From positions 1 to 42,993 of IMG/VR virus record IMGVR_UViG_3300046733_000717: a DNA stretch of 42,993 nucleotides; one strand, given 5' to 3'. This document shows, piece by piece, positions 7,940-16,458 of this stretch. The position numbers and the translations under genes are program-made. The number at the start of each line of letters is the position of its first letter. The first letter of the stretch is position 1. The notes beneath the pieces are model-generated. The model was not told where the DNA came from, searched no databases, and was given only the letters and a program-made list of their open reading frames with translations. This stretch comes from a virus.

Positions 7940-9067
7940 ATGTCAATATTAAACGTAAATAACGAAAAATACCATACTGAAGCAAACGCATTTCTAGACG
8001 GAGATCTTGGGTTTCAGCGATACGATACTGTTAAGTATAAACAGTTCGATAAACTTACAGATAAGCAGTTAGGTTTCTTTTGGAGACCTGAAGAAGTTGA
8101 TGTAAGTAAAGACTCAAAAGATTTTAAAGACTTAACTGACCATGAACAGCATATTTTTACAAGTAATCTTAAAAGACAAATTCTTTTAGATAGTGTACAA
8201 GGTAGAGCACCAGTTGAAGCATTTGGTCCTATTACTAGTTTACCAGAACTTGAAAACTGGATTATCACATGGACATTCAGCGAAACAATTCATTCACGTA
8301 GCTATACACATATTATTCGTAATATCTATAATAATCCTACAATAGTATTTGATGAACTAGCAGATAGTAAAGAAATTGTAGAATGTGCAGATGACATTTC
8401 TAAATATTATAATGACCTTATTGAGTATTCACAGTACTATCAATTGTTAGGTGAAGGAACACACAAAGTTAATGACAAAACAATTGAAATTAGTTTGTAT
8501 GATCTAAAGAAGAAAATTTGGATGTGTGCAAATAGTGTTAACGTATTAGAAGGCATTCGTTTCTATGTTAGTTTTGCTTGCTCTTGGGCATTCGCAGAAC
8601 TTAAGAAAATGGAAGGTAATGCTAAAATTATTAAATTTATTGCACGTGATGAAAATGTTCACTTAGCAAGTACACAATATTTACTTTCAAAAGTATTAAC
8701 AAAAGAAGATCCAGACTTCCTAAAAATTGCAGAAGAATGTAAAGAAGAAGTTTCACAAATGTTTGTTGATGCAGTTGAGCAAGAAAAAGAATGGGCTAAC
8801 TATCTATTTAAAGACGGTAGTATGATTGGTCTTAATGCACAACTATTACACGATTACATTGAATGGATTTGTTGTAAACGTATGACAGCATTAGGAATGA
8901 AATGTCCATATACAACACCACAAGCAAACCCACTACCATGGACAGCTAAATGGATTAGTGGAGCAGAAGTACAAGTAGCACCACAGGAAACAGAAATTAG
9001 TAGTTATGTTATTGGCGGTGTTAAAAAAGACGTATCAGAAGATACATTTTCAGGAATGAGCTTATAA
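7940..9067 (+). CDS. nrdB: Ribonucleoside-diphosphate reductase class Ia, small subunit
   Basis: 375 residues from ATG 7940, preceded by AAGGA at 7927-7931. An in-frame TTG at 7916 inside nrdA is rejected. Di-iron and tyrosyl-radical residues are present: DHEQH (Asp region), ETIHSRSYTHI (Glu, His and the radical Tyr), EGIRFY (Glu) and ARDENVHLAST (Glu and His). It supplies the stable radical to NrdA. Length and motifs indicate an active enzyme. Its TAA overlaps the glutaredoxin ATG by one base. Confidence 0.97.
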   Translation: MSILNVNNEKYHTEANAFLDGDLGFQRYDTVKYKQFDKLTDKQLGFFWRPEEVDVSKDSKDFKDLTDHEQHIFTSNLKRQILLDSVQGRAPVEAFGPITSLPELENWIITWTFSETIHSRSYTHIIRNIYNNPTIVFDELADSKEIVECADDISKYYNDLIEYSQYYQLLGEGTHKVNDKTIEISLYDLKKKIWMCANSVNVLEGIRFYVSFACSWAFAELKKMEGNAKIIKFIARDENVHLASTQYLLSKVLTKEDPDFLKIAEECKEEVSQMFVDAVEQEKEWANYLFKDGSMIGLNAQLLHDYIEWICCKRMTALGMKCPYTTPQANPLPWTAKWISGAEVQVAPQETEISSYVIGGVKKDVSEDTFSGMSL

Positions 9068-9318
9068 TGATAACAATTTACGGCAAAACAGCATGTCCTT
9101 ATTGCGTAAGAGCTAAAGCACTATGCGAGTCACGTGGATTTGCTTACGAATACAAGCAACTAGACGAAGACTTTACAAGAGAAGATGTTATGGAAACCTT
9201 TCCAGGTGCCAGAACATTTCCACAAATAATCATATCCGGTAATAAAATTGGTGGGTATGATCAAATGATTAAGTACATTGAAGATACAAACTACAATGGA
9301 ACTGGTCATTCACTATAA
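9067..9318 (+). CDS. grx: Glutaredoxin
   Basis: 83 residues, full size for a monothiol/dithiol glutaredoxin. The redox motif CPYC is at residues 11-14. The cis-Pro motif appears as TFPQIIISG, and GGYDQM is the glutathione-binding GG-D motif. It probably reduces the NrdA C-terminal cysteines with glutathione. It overlaps nrdB by one base, so all three genes are likely co-translated. Confidence 0.93.
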   Translation: MITIYGKTACPYCVRAKALCESRGFAYEYKQLDEDFTREDVMETFPGARTFPQIIISGNKIGGYDQMIKYIEDTNYNGTGHSL

Positions 9319-9328
9319 AGGATAATAT

Positions 9329-9634
9329 ATGTTAATAGAAACACCTTACACTAACGGCGATGTAGTAAGTATAAAACTTTCTTCAGGTGAAGAAATGATC
9401 GCACGTTTAGACTCAGAAAACGATACTAACGTTATAGTATCAAAACCTTACATACTAATTGCCGCCCAGAATGGGATGGCGTTAGCACCTTATATGTTTA
9501 CAGTTACTCCAGATACTAAGATCAAATTAAAGATAAATAATATTATATGTGTAGTTAAATCTGCAAAAGATGCAAGCGACATGTATATTAAACAAAGTAC
9601 AGGATTAACAGTAGCAAATGCCTCAGGTACATAG
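9329..9634 (+). CDS. Small beta-rich, Sm-like fold candidate
   Basis: 101 residues after AAGGATAATAT. The pattern GDVVSIKLSSGEEMIARL then NVIVSKPYILI resembles the Sm1-type strand order (short curved beta sheet opening with a Gly-Glu turn). Downstream strands KIKLKINNIICVVK support a small beta barrel. It could be an Sm-like RNA-binding protein or merely a small barrel in baseplate assembly, given the PAAR and collagen genes downstream. The fold call is tentative. It overlaps the PAAR gene by 17 bases. Confidence 0.55.
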   Translation: MLIETPYTNGDVVSIKLSSGEEMIARLDSENDTNVIVSKPYILIAAQNGMALAPYMFTVTPDTKIKLKINNIICVVKSAKDASDMYIKQSTGLTVANASGT

Positions 9635-9902
9635 AAACGGAGATTCTAGAATATGCGGTGCAAGTACAAATGCACTAGCACATAAGAATATCCATGTAAA
9701 TACACAACCAATTAGCGTTGACGGTGATACAAATAGTCACGGCGGCGGTAGTCTTGGTGCTAGATGTAAAAATGTATTTGTAGGTGGAAAATTAGTTGTA
9801 CTAAATGGCAACCCAGCCGGTGCAGACAATCTTTGTCCTATTCCTCCACATTGTGGACCGGATGCAAGCTCTGGTAGTCCAGATGTGTACATAGGACAAT
9901 AA
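9618..9902 (+). CDS. PAAR-motif tail-spike tip protein
   Basis: 94 residues, the typical size. It shows the PAAR pattern: N-terminal MPQVHRNGD, repeated Gly/His segments ([19 protein letters not shown]), [10 protein letters not shown], and a late PPHCGP supplying metal-binding His and Cys. PAAR proteins form the sharp cone on the tip of the central tail spike and bind a metal ion. The neighbouring collagen-repeat gene supports a baseplate or tail context. Confidence 0.85.
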   Translation: MPQVHRNGDSRICGASTNALAHKNIHVNTQPISVDGDTNSHGGGSLGARCKNVFVGGKLVVLNGNPAGADNLCPIPPHCGPDASSGSPDVYIGQ

Positions 9903-9904
9903 TA

Positions 9905-11467
9905 ATGGCAAACGATTTTGTAGATGGCTTAAAAGACGCAAGTGATTATATCAATAGAACAACTGTTGACATTCCTACTGGTGCTGATATAGACCTAAAT
10001 TCTGGTACTGTAACAGCTCAAACACAAGCGTACAGCTTGAAAGAAATCATTTGTAGCCTACTAGCCGGAAACGGCATAAAACTCCCAAATTTGCAAATAT
10101 GCTTAAAAATTAACATAGGTAGATTAATACCTGAGATACCTGCAGGCTTGGAAGATTTAAGAGATGCATTACAAGAAGCAGAAAATGCATTAGACGAATT
10201 TATAGCACACACTAACATTGATAATGCACTAGGAAGATTAAACGCAGCCATAGCAGAATTTGCGGCTATTGCTAATATGATTAACTTCTGTGGTACACCA
10301 GTTGTTCCACGTGCTATTCCAAATGTATTAAAAGATGCAATGGGAAGTTTTACAGGTGCTGGTAAAGATATACTTGATACATTAGGTCAAATTGCAGATG
10401 GCGATATTGGTGGATGTATTGGCACTGATGGTAAATTTAATCCAAACTTATTTACAGGTGGACTATTACAAAAACTAGGAGGACAACTTAACAACCTAGC
10501 AAATTTACCAGATGCAGTCAAAAATAATATTATAAATGATTTGAATGCATTTAAAAATGATATTGGAAACTTAATTGAATTTGAAAACAATTTTGCAGGT
10601 ACAGAATCAGGCGGACAAGGTGGTAGTTTATTTGCACCTCAAGAAAGAACTAATACAGGTGTTGGTGTTGCAATAGATACAGATAACATGACACTTGCAA
10701 AAAGTCAACAGTATGCAAGTAACTTACAATCAGTTTATAATAGCTTAAAAGGTTATGATGTTGATAGTGATGGGAACAATATATTCCATTATCTATTAGA
10801 ACCTGAAATGATTAATAGGTTAGAAAATGATGGTGACCCAACAGTACCATTATCTGAAAGAGAACCAATATACGATCATTGTAATAGAGTTATAGGTTAC
10901 ACTGAACGTAATACACAAACAGTACAAGAAGCCAGTTCTGGAAGTCCTAGAATTGCACAATCACAACCAGGTATGTCCGGATTAGCAGAAACTGGAACAA
11001 AAGTTACAGCTTCACCTGCATCTACTACAAATTTAAATGCGGAAACACCAACAAGTAGTGATTCTTCGGGAACAGGTGCAACTGGACCAACTGGACCAAC
11101 TGGACCAACCGGTGCAACAGGTGCAACAGGTGCAACAGGACCAGCCGGTGCTAACGGAGTAGATGGACAAAATGGTACAAATGGAGTAAATGGACAAGAT
11201 GGTGCTCAAGGACCACAAGGACCAACTGGTGCTCAAGGACCACAAGGACCAACTGGTGCAACAGGTGCAACAGGACCAGCGGGTGCAACAGGACCAGCAG
11301 GAACACCAGGAACACCTGCTATTGCAGAAAATGGTACTACATCACAAAGACCTAGTAGTCCAGTACCTGGGCAATTCTTTTTTAATACAGATACGGCTAT
11401 GTTTGAAGGGTGGAATGGAACAACATGGGTACAGTTAGTACCATCACAATTCCAACAAACCCCATAA
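9905..11467 (+). CDS. Tail/baseplate structural protein with collagen-like domain
   Basis: 520 residues. Residues 1-340 are helical to mixed, with many Asn and Ala and no enzymatic motif. Residues about 391-471 are 27 uninterrupted Gly-X-Y triplets rich in Thr, Pro, Ala and Gln. The C-terminus ([20 protein letters not shown], then [10 protein letters not shown]) is a beta-rich segment of the type seen at fibre ends. The collagen part should form a trimeric rod. It starts three bases after the PAAR gene, so it probably works at the same tail structure. Confidence 0.8.
   Translation: MANDFVDGLKDASDYINRTTVDIPTGADIDLNSGTVTAQTQAYSLKEIICSLLAGNGIKLPNLQICLKINIGRLIPEIPAGLEDLRDALQEAENALDEFIAHTNIDNALGRLNAAIAEFAAIANMINFCGTPVVPRAIPNVLKDAMGSFTGAGKDILDTLGQIADGDIGGCIGTDGKFNPNLFTGGLLQKLGGQLNNLANLPDAVKNNIINDLNAFKNDIGNLIEFENNFAGTESGGQGGSLFAPQERTNTGVGVAIDTDNMTLAKSQQYASNLQSVYNSLKGYDVDSDGNNIFHYLLEPEMINRLENDGDPTVPLSEREPIYDHCNRVIGYTERNTQTVQEASSGSPRIAQSQPGMSGLAETGTKVTASPASTTNLNAETPTSSDSSGTGATGPTGPTGPTGATGATGATGPAGANGVDGQNGTNGVNGQDGAQGPQGPTGAQGPQGPTGATGATGPAGATGPAGTPGTPAIAENGTTSQRPSSPVPGQFFFNTDTAMFEGWNGTTWVQLVPSQFQQTP
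11075..11317 (+). repeat. Collagen-like Gly-X-Y coding repeat (27 triplets)
   Basis: 243 bases encode 27 consecutive Gly-X-Y triplets, dominated by GAT, GPT, GPA and GPQ units. The DNA itself is internally repetitive (ggtgcaacaggtgcaacagg type), so length variation by slippage between related phages is plausible. Confidence 0.9.
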
Positions 11468-11522
11468 TTTACTAGAATCTTTAAATAATCTATAAAAAAC
11501 ACTAAAAAATAACATTTCTTGG

Positions 11523-11551
11523 TTGACAAAAGTTCATCTTACTAGTATATT
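11523..11551 (+). promoter_or_regulatory. sigma70-type promoter
   Basis: TTGACA at 11523-11528, a 17-base spacer and TATATT at 11546-11551. The -10 is inside the inverted repeat TACTA-N6-TAGTA (11540-11555). The spacer contains CATCTTACT, resembling half of the palindromic operator in the 20.6-23.6 kb promoters. Predicted transcript start is about 55 bases before the ATG at 11614. Confidence 0.7.
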
Positions 11552-11613
11552 AGTACTTAATAGGAAGTAAAAGTAAGGCTAATAGAAACACAAATAATGG
11601 TTAAAATATAATT

Positions 11614-11895
11614 ATGAGAGCAACAGAATACAAAGATGGAGTAAAACGCATTAAAGCTAAAATCGAAGTTCCAATGAGTGAACAAGATGTAAGCAATTAT
11701 GTAATTAGTGCTCTTACGAGTAACGCAGTTGATTTAACAACAGTACAGAAACTTAACAAACGTGAATTGCTACAACTAGCAAAAGAAGAAGTTAGGGTAA
11801 AAGGTACTAATTCAGTAATTACTGAAACAGTTGATAATGATACAAAGGTTATAGTAAGAAACTACGTGAAACAAATGTTTCCGGAATTACAATAA
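11614..11895 (+). CDS. Uncharacterised protein, 93 aa
   Basis: The N-terminal half is a beta strand followed by a helix (RIKAKIEVPMSEQDVSNYVI). The second half is helical then beta (KRELLQLAKEEVRVKG, then TKVIVRNYVKQMFPEL). It is the first gene after an early-type promoter and is coupled to the next small gene by a one-base overlap. No Shine-Dalgarno is evident; upstream bases are TATAATT. No family recognised. Confidence 0.5.
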   Translation: MRATEYKDGVKRIKAKIEVPMSEQDVSNYVISALTSNAVDLTTVQKLNKRELLQLAKEEVRVKGTNSVITETVDNDTKVIVRNYVKQMFPELQ

Positions 11896-12071
11896 TGGGT
11901 GACACTTCAACCGACTTATGGTATGAAGATATTAAGCACGATGATATTCTAGATATGCTAGAACATCTTAAAGAATCTAGAGTTGATCCTTGGACAGATG
12001 ATTTCGAAACAAAACTAGGTATTGATATTTTACCAAAAGTTATACAAATAAAAGAATCCGTTTTTAGTTGA
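11895..12071 (+). CDS. Small acidic protein, 58 aa
   Basis: ATG at 11895 overlaps the preceding TAA. The 58-residue product is acidic and helical (LWYEDIKHDDILDMLEHLKE, then VDPWTDDFETKLG). It is supported by translational coupling, phage-like composition and direct abutment to the tRNA promoter region. Function unknown. Confidence 0.55.
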   Translation: MGDTSTDLWYEDIKHDDILDMLEHLKESRVDPWTDDFETKLGIDILPKVIQIKESVFS

Positions 12072-12077
12072 TAAATA
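12070..12077 (+). promoter_or_regulatory. T4-late-like motif before tRNA-Thr
   Basis: GATAAATA lies 18 bases before the first base of tRNA-Thr and overlaps the end of the preceding stop codon. It may add late transcription of the tRNAs. Confidence 0.35.
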
Positions 12078-12095
12078 AAAACGTAACTTAACTAT

Positions 12096-12171
<76 letters not shown>

Positions 12172-12180
12172 GATACTTAG

Positions 12181-12265
12181 GCCCTTGTGGTGGAATTGGT
12201 AGACACGCAGGTCTTAGGAACCTGTGTCGCAAGACGTGAGAGTTCGAGTCTCTCCGAGGGCACCA
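12181..12265 (+). tRNA. tRNA-Leu (anticodon TAG)
   Basis: 85-nt class II tRNA with a long variable arm. Acceptor GCCCTTG pairs with CGAGGGC. The anticodon stem CAGGT/ACCTG carries loop CTTAGGA, giving TAG. CCA is encoded. It sits nine bases after tRNA-Thr. Confidence 0.95.
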
Positions 12266-12369
12266 ATAGAAGGAGAAACGGCAATTGGACTGCCGGGCTG
12301 AAACATGCTATATATTAGGACACACAAAGAGAAGAAGAACAAAAAGAGAAAGTACGAAAGGATTTTAAA
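12266..12369 (+). other. Short non-coding gap with one hairpin
   Basis: The 104 bases contain a stem CGGCA/TGCCG around a 7-base loop (about 12279-12295), then a purine-rich stretch before the ATG at 12370. No open frame or promoter is clear. It may be a tRNA-processing spacer or a leader. Confidence 0.3.
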
Positions 12370-12573
12370 ATGAAACAACATCTACTAGAAGCATTAAAAG
12401 CTCACGCAGAAGGACAGATTGCAAAACATAAAGCTAATGTCCATGTGTATTTAAATCAGTCAGTAGGTATAGGTGAACATCCAGATATTATTGATGCAAT
12501 TGAAGAACAATTGGGTTTAATTGCAAAATATGATGATCATCTTGAAGTATTGAATAAATACTTTGAAGAGTAA
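12370..12573 (+). CDS. Small conserved helical phage protein, 67 aa
   Basis: The product is almost wholly helical: LLEALKAHAEGQIAKHKANV, then a short loop GIGEHPDI, then a second helix ending in LEVLNKYFEE. I recognise this two-helix layout as a small protein of T4-like marine phages, but know no function. It lies between tRNA-Leu and tRNA-Ala. Confidence 0.65.
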   Translation: MKQHLLEALKAHAEGQIAKHKANVHVYLNQSVGIGEHPDIIDAIEEQLGLIAKYDDHLEVLNKYFEE

Positions 12574-12581
12574 AATTTAAT

Positions 12582-12657
12582 GGGGGTATAGCTCAGTTGG
12601 GAGAGCGATTGCTTTGCAAGCAATAGGTCATCGGTTCGATCCCGGTTACCTCCACCA
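12582..12657 (+). tRNA. tRNA-Ala (anticodon TGC)
   Basis: 76-nt cloverleaf. Acceptor GGGGGTA pairs with TACCTCC (one G-U pair). The anticodon loop TTTGCAA gives TGC, and the T-loop is TTCGATC. CCA is encoded. It ends 13 bases before the next protein start. Confidence 0.94.
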
Positions 12658-12670
12658 AATAGGACAATTA

Positions 12671-13555
12671 ATGAAATTAGCAATATATCAAAATAATTTA
12701 GGAAGTGCATCAGGAATACATTGGTGGCTTTCACAAGAAATGAATATTGGGCCAGAAGTATACTCGTTTACAGATGGGTATCTTCGACCTCAACATAATC
12801 ACATCGGCGGCATAGTTATTGAAGATGGAAACCATCCGTTACATAAACAGTTTAATGATTCTTTTGAAGAACTAGATAAAACTGAATATGGAACTGTTGA
12901 CCCATTTGCAAAACTTGAAGATGTTATAAAAGACTTTGATACAGCTATTTGGAGTAACTATAGTGGAAACTTAGCTAACCCAGATAATATTATTAAAGCA
13001 GATAAAACAATCTTAGTTGACAATACAATAGAAGAACAGCTATTTTTCTATATTACAAACTATGCGTTTGCATGGATTGAAACAGCAGATGATGTTACTG
13101 AGCAATCAGAATCATGGGCTAATGAACATAGTCATATTGAAGGTTGGAAAGAAGAATGGTTTGGAAAGTATCATAAAGAGTATCTTAAAGCATGGGAAGA
13201 TGGTAAGCTAAAGTATATGTGGCAATTAAATTTTGCACATCACGATTTAGCAGACAATCTAAACAAGTATGATAACAATGTTATCTTAGGAGAACCAGAA
13301 GATCATGAAAGACTATTTTTACAAAAACGTCAGGAACTGACAGACGCATATTCGCAGGATACGCAATTCTCGTATGCAAATAATGAAGTAGATCATATAG
13401 TAGTAGATGACAATTGGTATACAAGTCCTACTGTTATTACAGATTATCTAGGCATAATGAGTTCGTTTAGATTGAAGAAGTTTTTACTTGATTATGTAAA
13501 AATGTATAAACGTAAAAAAGGTTTGTACAACACACAATTTATAAAATATTTATAG
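12671..13555 (+). CDS. Uncharacterised protein, 294 aa
   Basis: Start ATG 12671 follows AGGAC; a longer frame running back into tRNA-Ala is rejected. The N-terminus (MKLAIYQNNLGSASGIHWWL) looks like a first Rossmann-type strand and loop. The middle is acidic and Trp/His rich (WIETADDVTEQSESW, GWKEEWFGKYHKEYLKAW). It has no signal peptide or membrane segment. It may be distantly glycosyl- or sulfotransferase-like, but I see no decisive motif. Confidence 0.5.
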   Translation: MKLAIYQNNLGSASGIHWWLSQEMNIGPEVYSFTDGYLRPQHNHIGGIVIEDGNHPLHKQFNDSFEELDKTEYGTVDPFAKLEDVIKDFDTAIWSNYSGNLANPDNIIKADKTILVDNTIEEQLFFYITNYAFAWIETADDVTEQSESWANEHSHIEGWKEEWFGKYHKEYLKAWEDGKLKYMWQLNFAHHDLADNLNKYDNNVILGEPEDHERLFLQKRQELTDAYSQDTQFSYANNEVDHIVVDDNWYTSPTVITDYLGIMSSFRLKKFLLDYVKMYKRKKGLYNTQFIKYL

Positions 13556-13567
13556 GAGAATAGGCTT

Positions 13568-13981
13568 ATGGCATATTCGGCAAAAGTGTTAGACCATTAT
13601 AATAACCCACGAAATGTAGGTAAAATGGATGCTAATGCTACAAACGTAGGAACAGGTATGGTAGGAGCTCCTGCTTGTGGTGACGTAATGAGGTTACAAA
13701 TTAAAGTAACAGAAGATGGTATTATAGAAGATGCAAAGTTTAAAACATATGGATGCGGCAGTGCAATTGCTAGCTCAAGTATGGTGACAACTATGCTAAA
13801 AGGTATGAATTTAATACAAGCTAGTGAAATTAAAAATACAACAATAGTTGAAGAATTAGCATTACCTCCAGTTAAGATTCACTGTAGTGTATTAGCTGAA
13901 GACGCAATTAAAGCTGCGGTTAGAGATTATCAAGGTAAAAACCCTGATGATGTTGATGGCAACTATTATGAATTAAAATAG
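13568..13981 (+). CDS. iscU: Iron-sulfur cluster scaffold protein IscU
   Basis: 137 residues, full length (E. coli IscU is 128). The protein follows the bacterial sequence closely from MAYSAKVLDHYNNPRNVG. All cluster ligands are present: Cys and Asp in GAPACGD, Cys in KTYGCGSAIASSS, and His-Cys in PPVKIHCSVLAEDAIK. The LPPVK motif needed for HscA chaperone binding is intact. It would assemble Fe-S clusters with host IscS. GGAG precedes the start. The closeness to cellular IscU suggests acquisition from a host. Neither IscS nor IscA is in the window. Confidence 0.93.
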   Translation: MAYSAKVLDHYNNPRNVGKMDANATNVGTGMVGAPACGDVMRLQIKVTEDGIIEDAKFKTYGCGSAIASSSMVTTMLKGMNLIQASEIKNTTIVEELALPPVKIHCSVLAEDAIKAAVRDYQGKNPDDVDGNYYELK

Positions 13982-13998
13982 CATAGATATATTAAATA

Positions 13999-14006
13999 CA
14001 TAAATA
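13999..14006 (+). promoter_or_regulatory. T4-late-like promoter motif (CATAAATA)
   Basis: CATAAATA, followed after eleven bases by an AGGAG Shine-Dalgarno and the ATG at 14025. It also overlaps a longer TTAAATACATAAATA tract. Assignment by motif only. Confidence 0.4.
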
Positions 14007-14024
14007 ACTGTATAGGAGAATATT

Positions 14025-14459
14025 ATGAAAAAACTAATAACAATATTATTTTGTGCGGTTATAGCATTTCCATCTTTTGCAAAAGATATTGTAATGGAAG
14101 TATATGACTTTGAAATCACAAGAGTTATTGATGGAGACACGGTTGCATTTAGAGCAGACTTTCTGCCAGCACCACTTAAACAGGAATTAAGTATTCGTGT
14201 TTATGGAGTTGATACACCTGAAAAAGGTTGGAGAGCTGAATGTGAAAGAGAAGCCGCATGGGGTGAAAAAGCCTCACAATTTACTAAAGATAAACTTAAC
14301 GCATCTACAACGCTACAAGTAGCAATTGCTAAATGGGATAAGTTTGGTGGCAGAGTGTTAGGTGATATTATTATTGATGGTAAAAGTTTAAGACACATGC
14401 TTCTTGATAATGGATTTGCTAGAGAATATTACGGCGATAAAAAAGAATCTTGGTGTTGA
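14025..14459 (+). CDS. Secreted staphylococcal-nuclease-like (thermonuclease) protein
   Basis: 144 residues. Residues 1-19 form a Sec signal peptide (KKLITILFCAVIAFPSFA) with probable cleavage after the Ala. The nuclease core follows: RVIDGDT (calcium Asp), IRVYGVDTPE (catalytic Arg, Asp and Glu) and KFGGRVLGD (second catalytic Arg), so it looks active. It would act in the host periplasm or outside, perhaps on competing DNA or RNA. It ends ESWC. The downstream tRNA promoter -35 overlaps its stop codon. Confidence 0.85.
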   Translation: MKKLITILFCAVIAFPSFAKDIVMEVYDFEITRVIDGDTVAFRADFLPAPLKQELSIRVYGVDTPEKGWRAECEREAAWGEKASQFTKDKLNASTTLQVAIAKWDKFGGRVLGDIIIDGKSLRHMLLDNGFAREYYGDKKESWC

Positions 14460-14484
14460 CAAATACTTAAAGACAACTTATAAT
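14456..14484 (+). promoter_or_regulatory. Consensus sigma70-type promoter for tRNA cluster
   Basis: TTGACA at 14456-14461, a 17-base spacer and TATAAT at 14479-14484, a perfect consensus match. The expected start is about 14491, a few bases before tRNA-Asp. The -35 overlaps the upstream TGA. Confidence 0.85.
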
Positions 14485-14496
14485 ACTAACTAATAA

Positions 14497-14573
<77 letters not shown>

Positions 14574-14576
14574 TAT

Positions 14577-14651
14577 GGTCCCTTCGTCTATCGGTTAGGA
14601 CGCCAGGTTTTCATCCTGGAAAGAGGAGTTCGATTCTCCTAGGGACTACCA
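14577..14651 (+). tRNA. tRNA-Glu (anticodon TTC)
   Basis: 75-nt cloverleaf three bases after tRNA-Asp. Acceptor GGTCCCT pairs with AGGGACT, anticodon stem CCAGG/CCTGG with loop TTTTCAT gives TTC. CCA is encoded. Confidence 0.94.
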
Positions 14652-14663
14652 CTTACAACAAGT

Positions 14664-14740
14664 GGCTCTGTAGCTCAGTTGGTTAGAGCATCCGACTCAT
14701 ATTCGGAAGGTCAGTAGTTCGAATCTACTCAGAGCTACCA
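14664..14740 (+). tRNA. tRNA with CAT anticodon (Met elongator or Ile2)
   Basis: 77-nt cloverleaf. Acceptor GGCTCTG pairs with CAGAGCT, and anticodon stem TCCGA/TCGGA holds loop CTCATAT, giving CAT. It lacks the initiator hallmarks (three G-C pairs, C1-A72). Whether it is Met elongator or lysidine-modified Ile2 cannot be decided by eye; a second CAT tRNA lies at 42468. Confidence 0.9.
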
Positions 14741-14742
14741 AA

Positions 14743-14750
14743 CATAAATA
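14743..14750 (+). promoter_or_regulatory. T4-late-like promoter giving a leaderless start
   Basis: CATAAATA is followed by exactly five bases (ACAGT) and the ATG at 14756, with no Shine-Dalgarno. A T4 late promoter starts transcription about six bases after this box, so the mRNA would begin at or beside the AUG. Confidence 0.55.
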
Positions 14751-14755
14751 ACAGT

Positions 14756-14998
14756 ATGAAAATAAGATACTACAAAGACATAGATGGTTTTCGTTGGTTA
14801 GGTTTTATTTTAGCTATGGCAAGTGCTTTTTTACTTAGTGGTGGACAAGCAGAGTATCAATGGATGGGTTGGGGTATAGCCTGTTTTAGTTGTAGCATCT
14901 GGGTATATATGGGATACAAAGACAAAGACATACCAAGAGCATTAATGGAACTAATGTACTTTGCTTTAGCTGTTCGTGGTGTTATAAACTGGATATAA
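14756..14998 (+). CDS. Small three-helix membrane protein, 80 aa
   Basis: After a short cytoplasmic-type start (MKIRYYKDIDGFRW), hydrophobic segments span residues about 15-29, 37-54 and 63-79. A charged loop (GYKDKDIPRA) separates the last two. It is an inner-membrane protein of unknown function. It follows the tRNA group and is preceded by a five-base-spaced TAAATA box. Confidence 0.6.
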   Translation: MKIRYYKDIDGFRWLGFILAMASAFLLSGGQAEYQWMGWGIACFSCSIWVYMGYKDKDIPRALMELMYFALAVRGVINWI

Positions 14999-15001
14999 TA
15001 A

Positions 15002-15694
15002 ATGAAACAAATTGAATGTCACGTGTGTTTACATACACAAGGATTTTACGGAAATACATTTTTATGGTTATTCAACCTGCACAAAGAGTTTGCCTTAGCA
15101 CCTTTACGTCCTAGATTTACAGTAAAGAAAATTACTGAAGATGGTGAATACAATGACAAAGGTGACGGAGACTTTTTTCATTTCAGACCCGATGATTATC
15201 ACAGATGGTTTATTAAAGATATGTCATGGGAAACACATGTTAATAATGTGTTACAAGAACAAGCAAATACTAAATGGCGAGATAAAACAGAATTTACTAA
15301 ACTGTTAGTAAAGCCAGAAATACATTCACCACAAAGATTCGTTAGCTTAGGTCATATGGACATCATAAGTACTAATGTAATATATCATTTATCCACACCT
15401 TTAGAAAATACAGAATTTTATGAAAAAATAACAAGGCGACTAATGTTATTGAATACAGTAGACGAGAGTCAATACGAAGAAATTTATAGAAACACTATAG
15501 AACAAAAAAACAAAAGTGATAGAGCAGTTAATATTATTAAAGAAAATCATACTGTAGTTGAAGTTGATGTTGATAAATTACTTTTTAAATATGATCAACA
15601 AGAGTATGAAAAAGTTATAAAACATTTAGGTACTGAACCTTTACATAAATGGAAAAAGAAACTAATGTACGCAAAGGAAACTATAAATGAATAA
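15002..15694 (+). CDS. Uncharacterised protein, first of a paralogous pair
   Basis: 230 residues. The opening IECHVCLHTQGFYGNTFLWL matches the downstream neighbour (IECHLLMHTACLSGNFFLYF). The C-terminal part also matches: VDKLLFKYDQQEYEKVIKHL with LGTEPLHKW, against GKLLFDLDENEYALLLKKI with IGGEPLANW. The xG-x-EP-L-x-x-W ending resembles the C-terminal end of phage sulfotransferase-like proteins, but no P-loop is evident. The two genes overlap by eight bases and probably arose by duplication. Confidence 0.55.
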   Translation: MKQIECHVCLHTQGFYGNTFLWLFNLHKEFALAPLRPRFTVKKITEDGEYNDKGDGDFFHFRPDDYHRWFIKDMSWETHVNNVLQEQANTKWRDKTEFTKLLVKPEIHSPQRFVSLGHMDIISTNVIYHLSTPLENTEFYEKITRRLMLLNTVDESQYEEIYRNTIEQKNKSDRAVNIIKENHTVVEVDVDKLLFKYDQQEYEKVIKHLGTEPLHKWKKKLMYAKETINE

Positions 15695-16457
15695 AGCAGA
15701 AGATATTGAATGCCACTTGCTAATGCATACAGCTTGTTTAAGTGGTAACTTCTTTTTATATTTTATATCCTTACATGACGATTTTTTAACCGCAGACTGT
15801 TATGGCATTGATAAACGCATTGACAAGTTCTGGGGACAAAAAGCAGACGAAACATTACACCTTGCAGTTGAAAGACATAACTTATGGCAAGGTGCAATAG
15901 GAACATCTAGAAATACAACACATGATAATCAAGACAAATTGTCATGGAAAGAACATGTTATATTTTCTGCTATCACAGCAGCTAATCATCCACATGAACG
16001 CAATTCAGCAACGTTTACTAAAATATGTTGCAAACCAAACTTGTTACACAATGTTAAAGAAGGTTGGAAAGAAGGAGCAATTCATCAATTGCTAGAAACA
16101 GTACTTCCTAAATGTTTATATCTTCCAGACGTATCTAGCAGTGAACACTTTGATATATTTTTAGAAAGAGCAAGAAGATTAAGACCGTACAAAGACAAAG
16201 ATGGTCAACCAGAAACATTTCAAGATACTGGTGTGGAAATAAATAAAAAATTCTTAATTGATCAATTAGAAGGTCAACGAGAAAAGATGGACGAATTAAA
16301 AACATTATTAGATGTGCATGTTATTGATGCAGGTAAATTATTATTTGATTTAGATGAAAACGAATATGCATTATTGTTAAAAAAGATTGGTGGAGAACCA
16401 CTGGCTAATTGGAAAGAAGTAATTAAGGATTATACTAAATTAGTATATAAAATATAA
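15687..16457 (+). CDS. Uncharacterised protein, second of a paralogous pair
   Basis: 256 residues, paralogous to the gene before it over both termini. The middle differs and includes SWKEHVIFSAITAANHPHER, comparable to SWETHVNNVLQEQANTKWRD in the paralog. The repeated His/Cys pattern near the N-terminus (ECHLLMHTACL) could bind metal or nucleotide, but this is speculative. The ferredoxin-NADP+ reductase gene follows immediately. Confidence 0.55.
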   Translation: MNKAEDIECHLLMHTACLSGNFFLYFISLHDDFLTADCYGIDKRIDKFWGQKADETLHLAVERHNLWQGAIGTSRNTTHDNQDKLSWKEHVIFSAITAANHPHERNSATFTKICCKPNLLHNVKEGWKEGAIHQLLETVLPKCLYLPDVSSSEHFDIFLERARRLRPYKDKDGQPETFQDTGVEINKKFLIDQLEGQREKMDELKTLLDVHVIDAGKLLFDLDENEYALLLKKIGGEPLANWKEVIKDYTKLVYKI

Positions 16458-16458
16458 T

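Noticed and set aside
11075-11317. CRISPR-like or tandem non-coding repeat
   Set aside because: The repeat keeps a 3-base reading phase with Gly in every first position, so it is coding collagen repeat.
11033-11529. Reverse-strand frames opposite the collagen repeat
   Set aside because: They are frame shadows of a repetitive Gly-X-Y region with Trp/Ser/Cys or Pro/Val-only composition.
12614-12670. N-terminal extension of the 12671 gene into tRNA-Ala
   Set aside because: The bases encode a clear tRNA-Ala; AGGAC and the ATG at 12671 give a better start.
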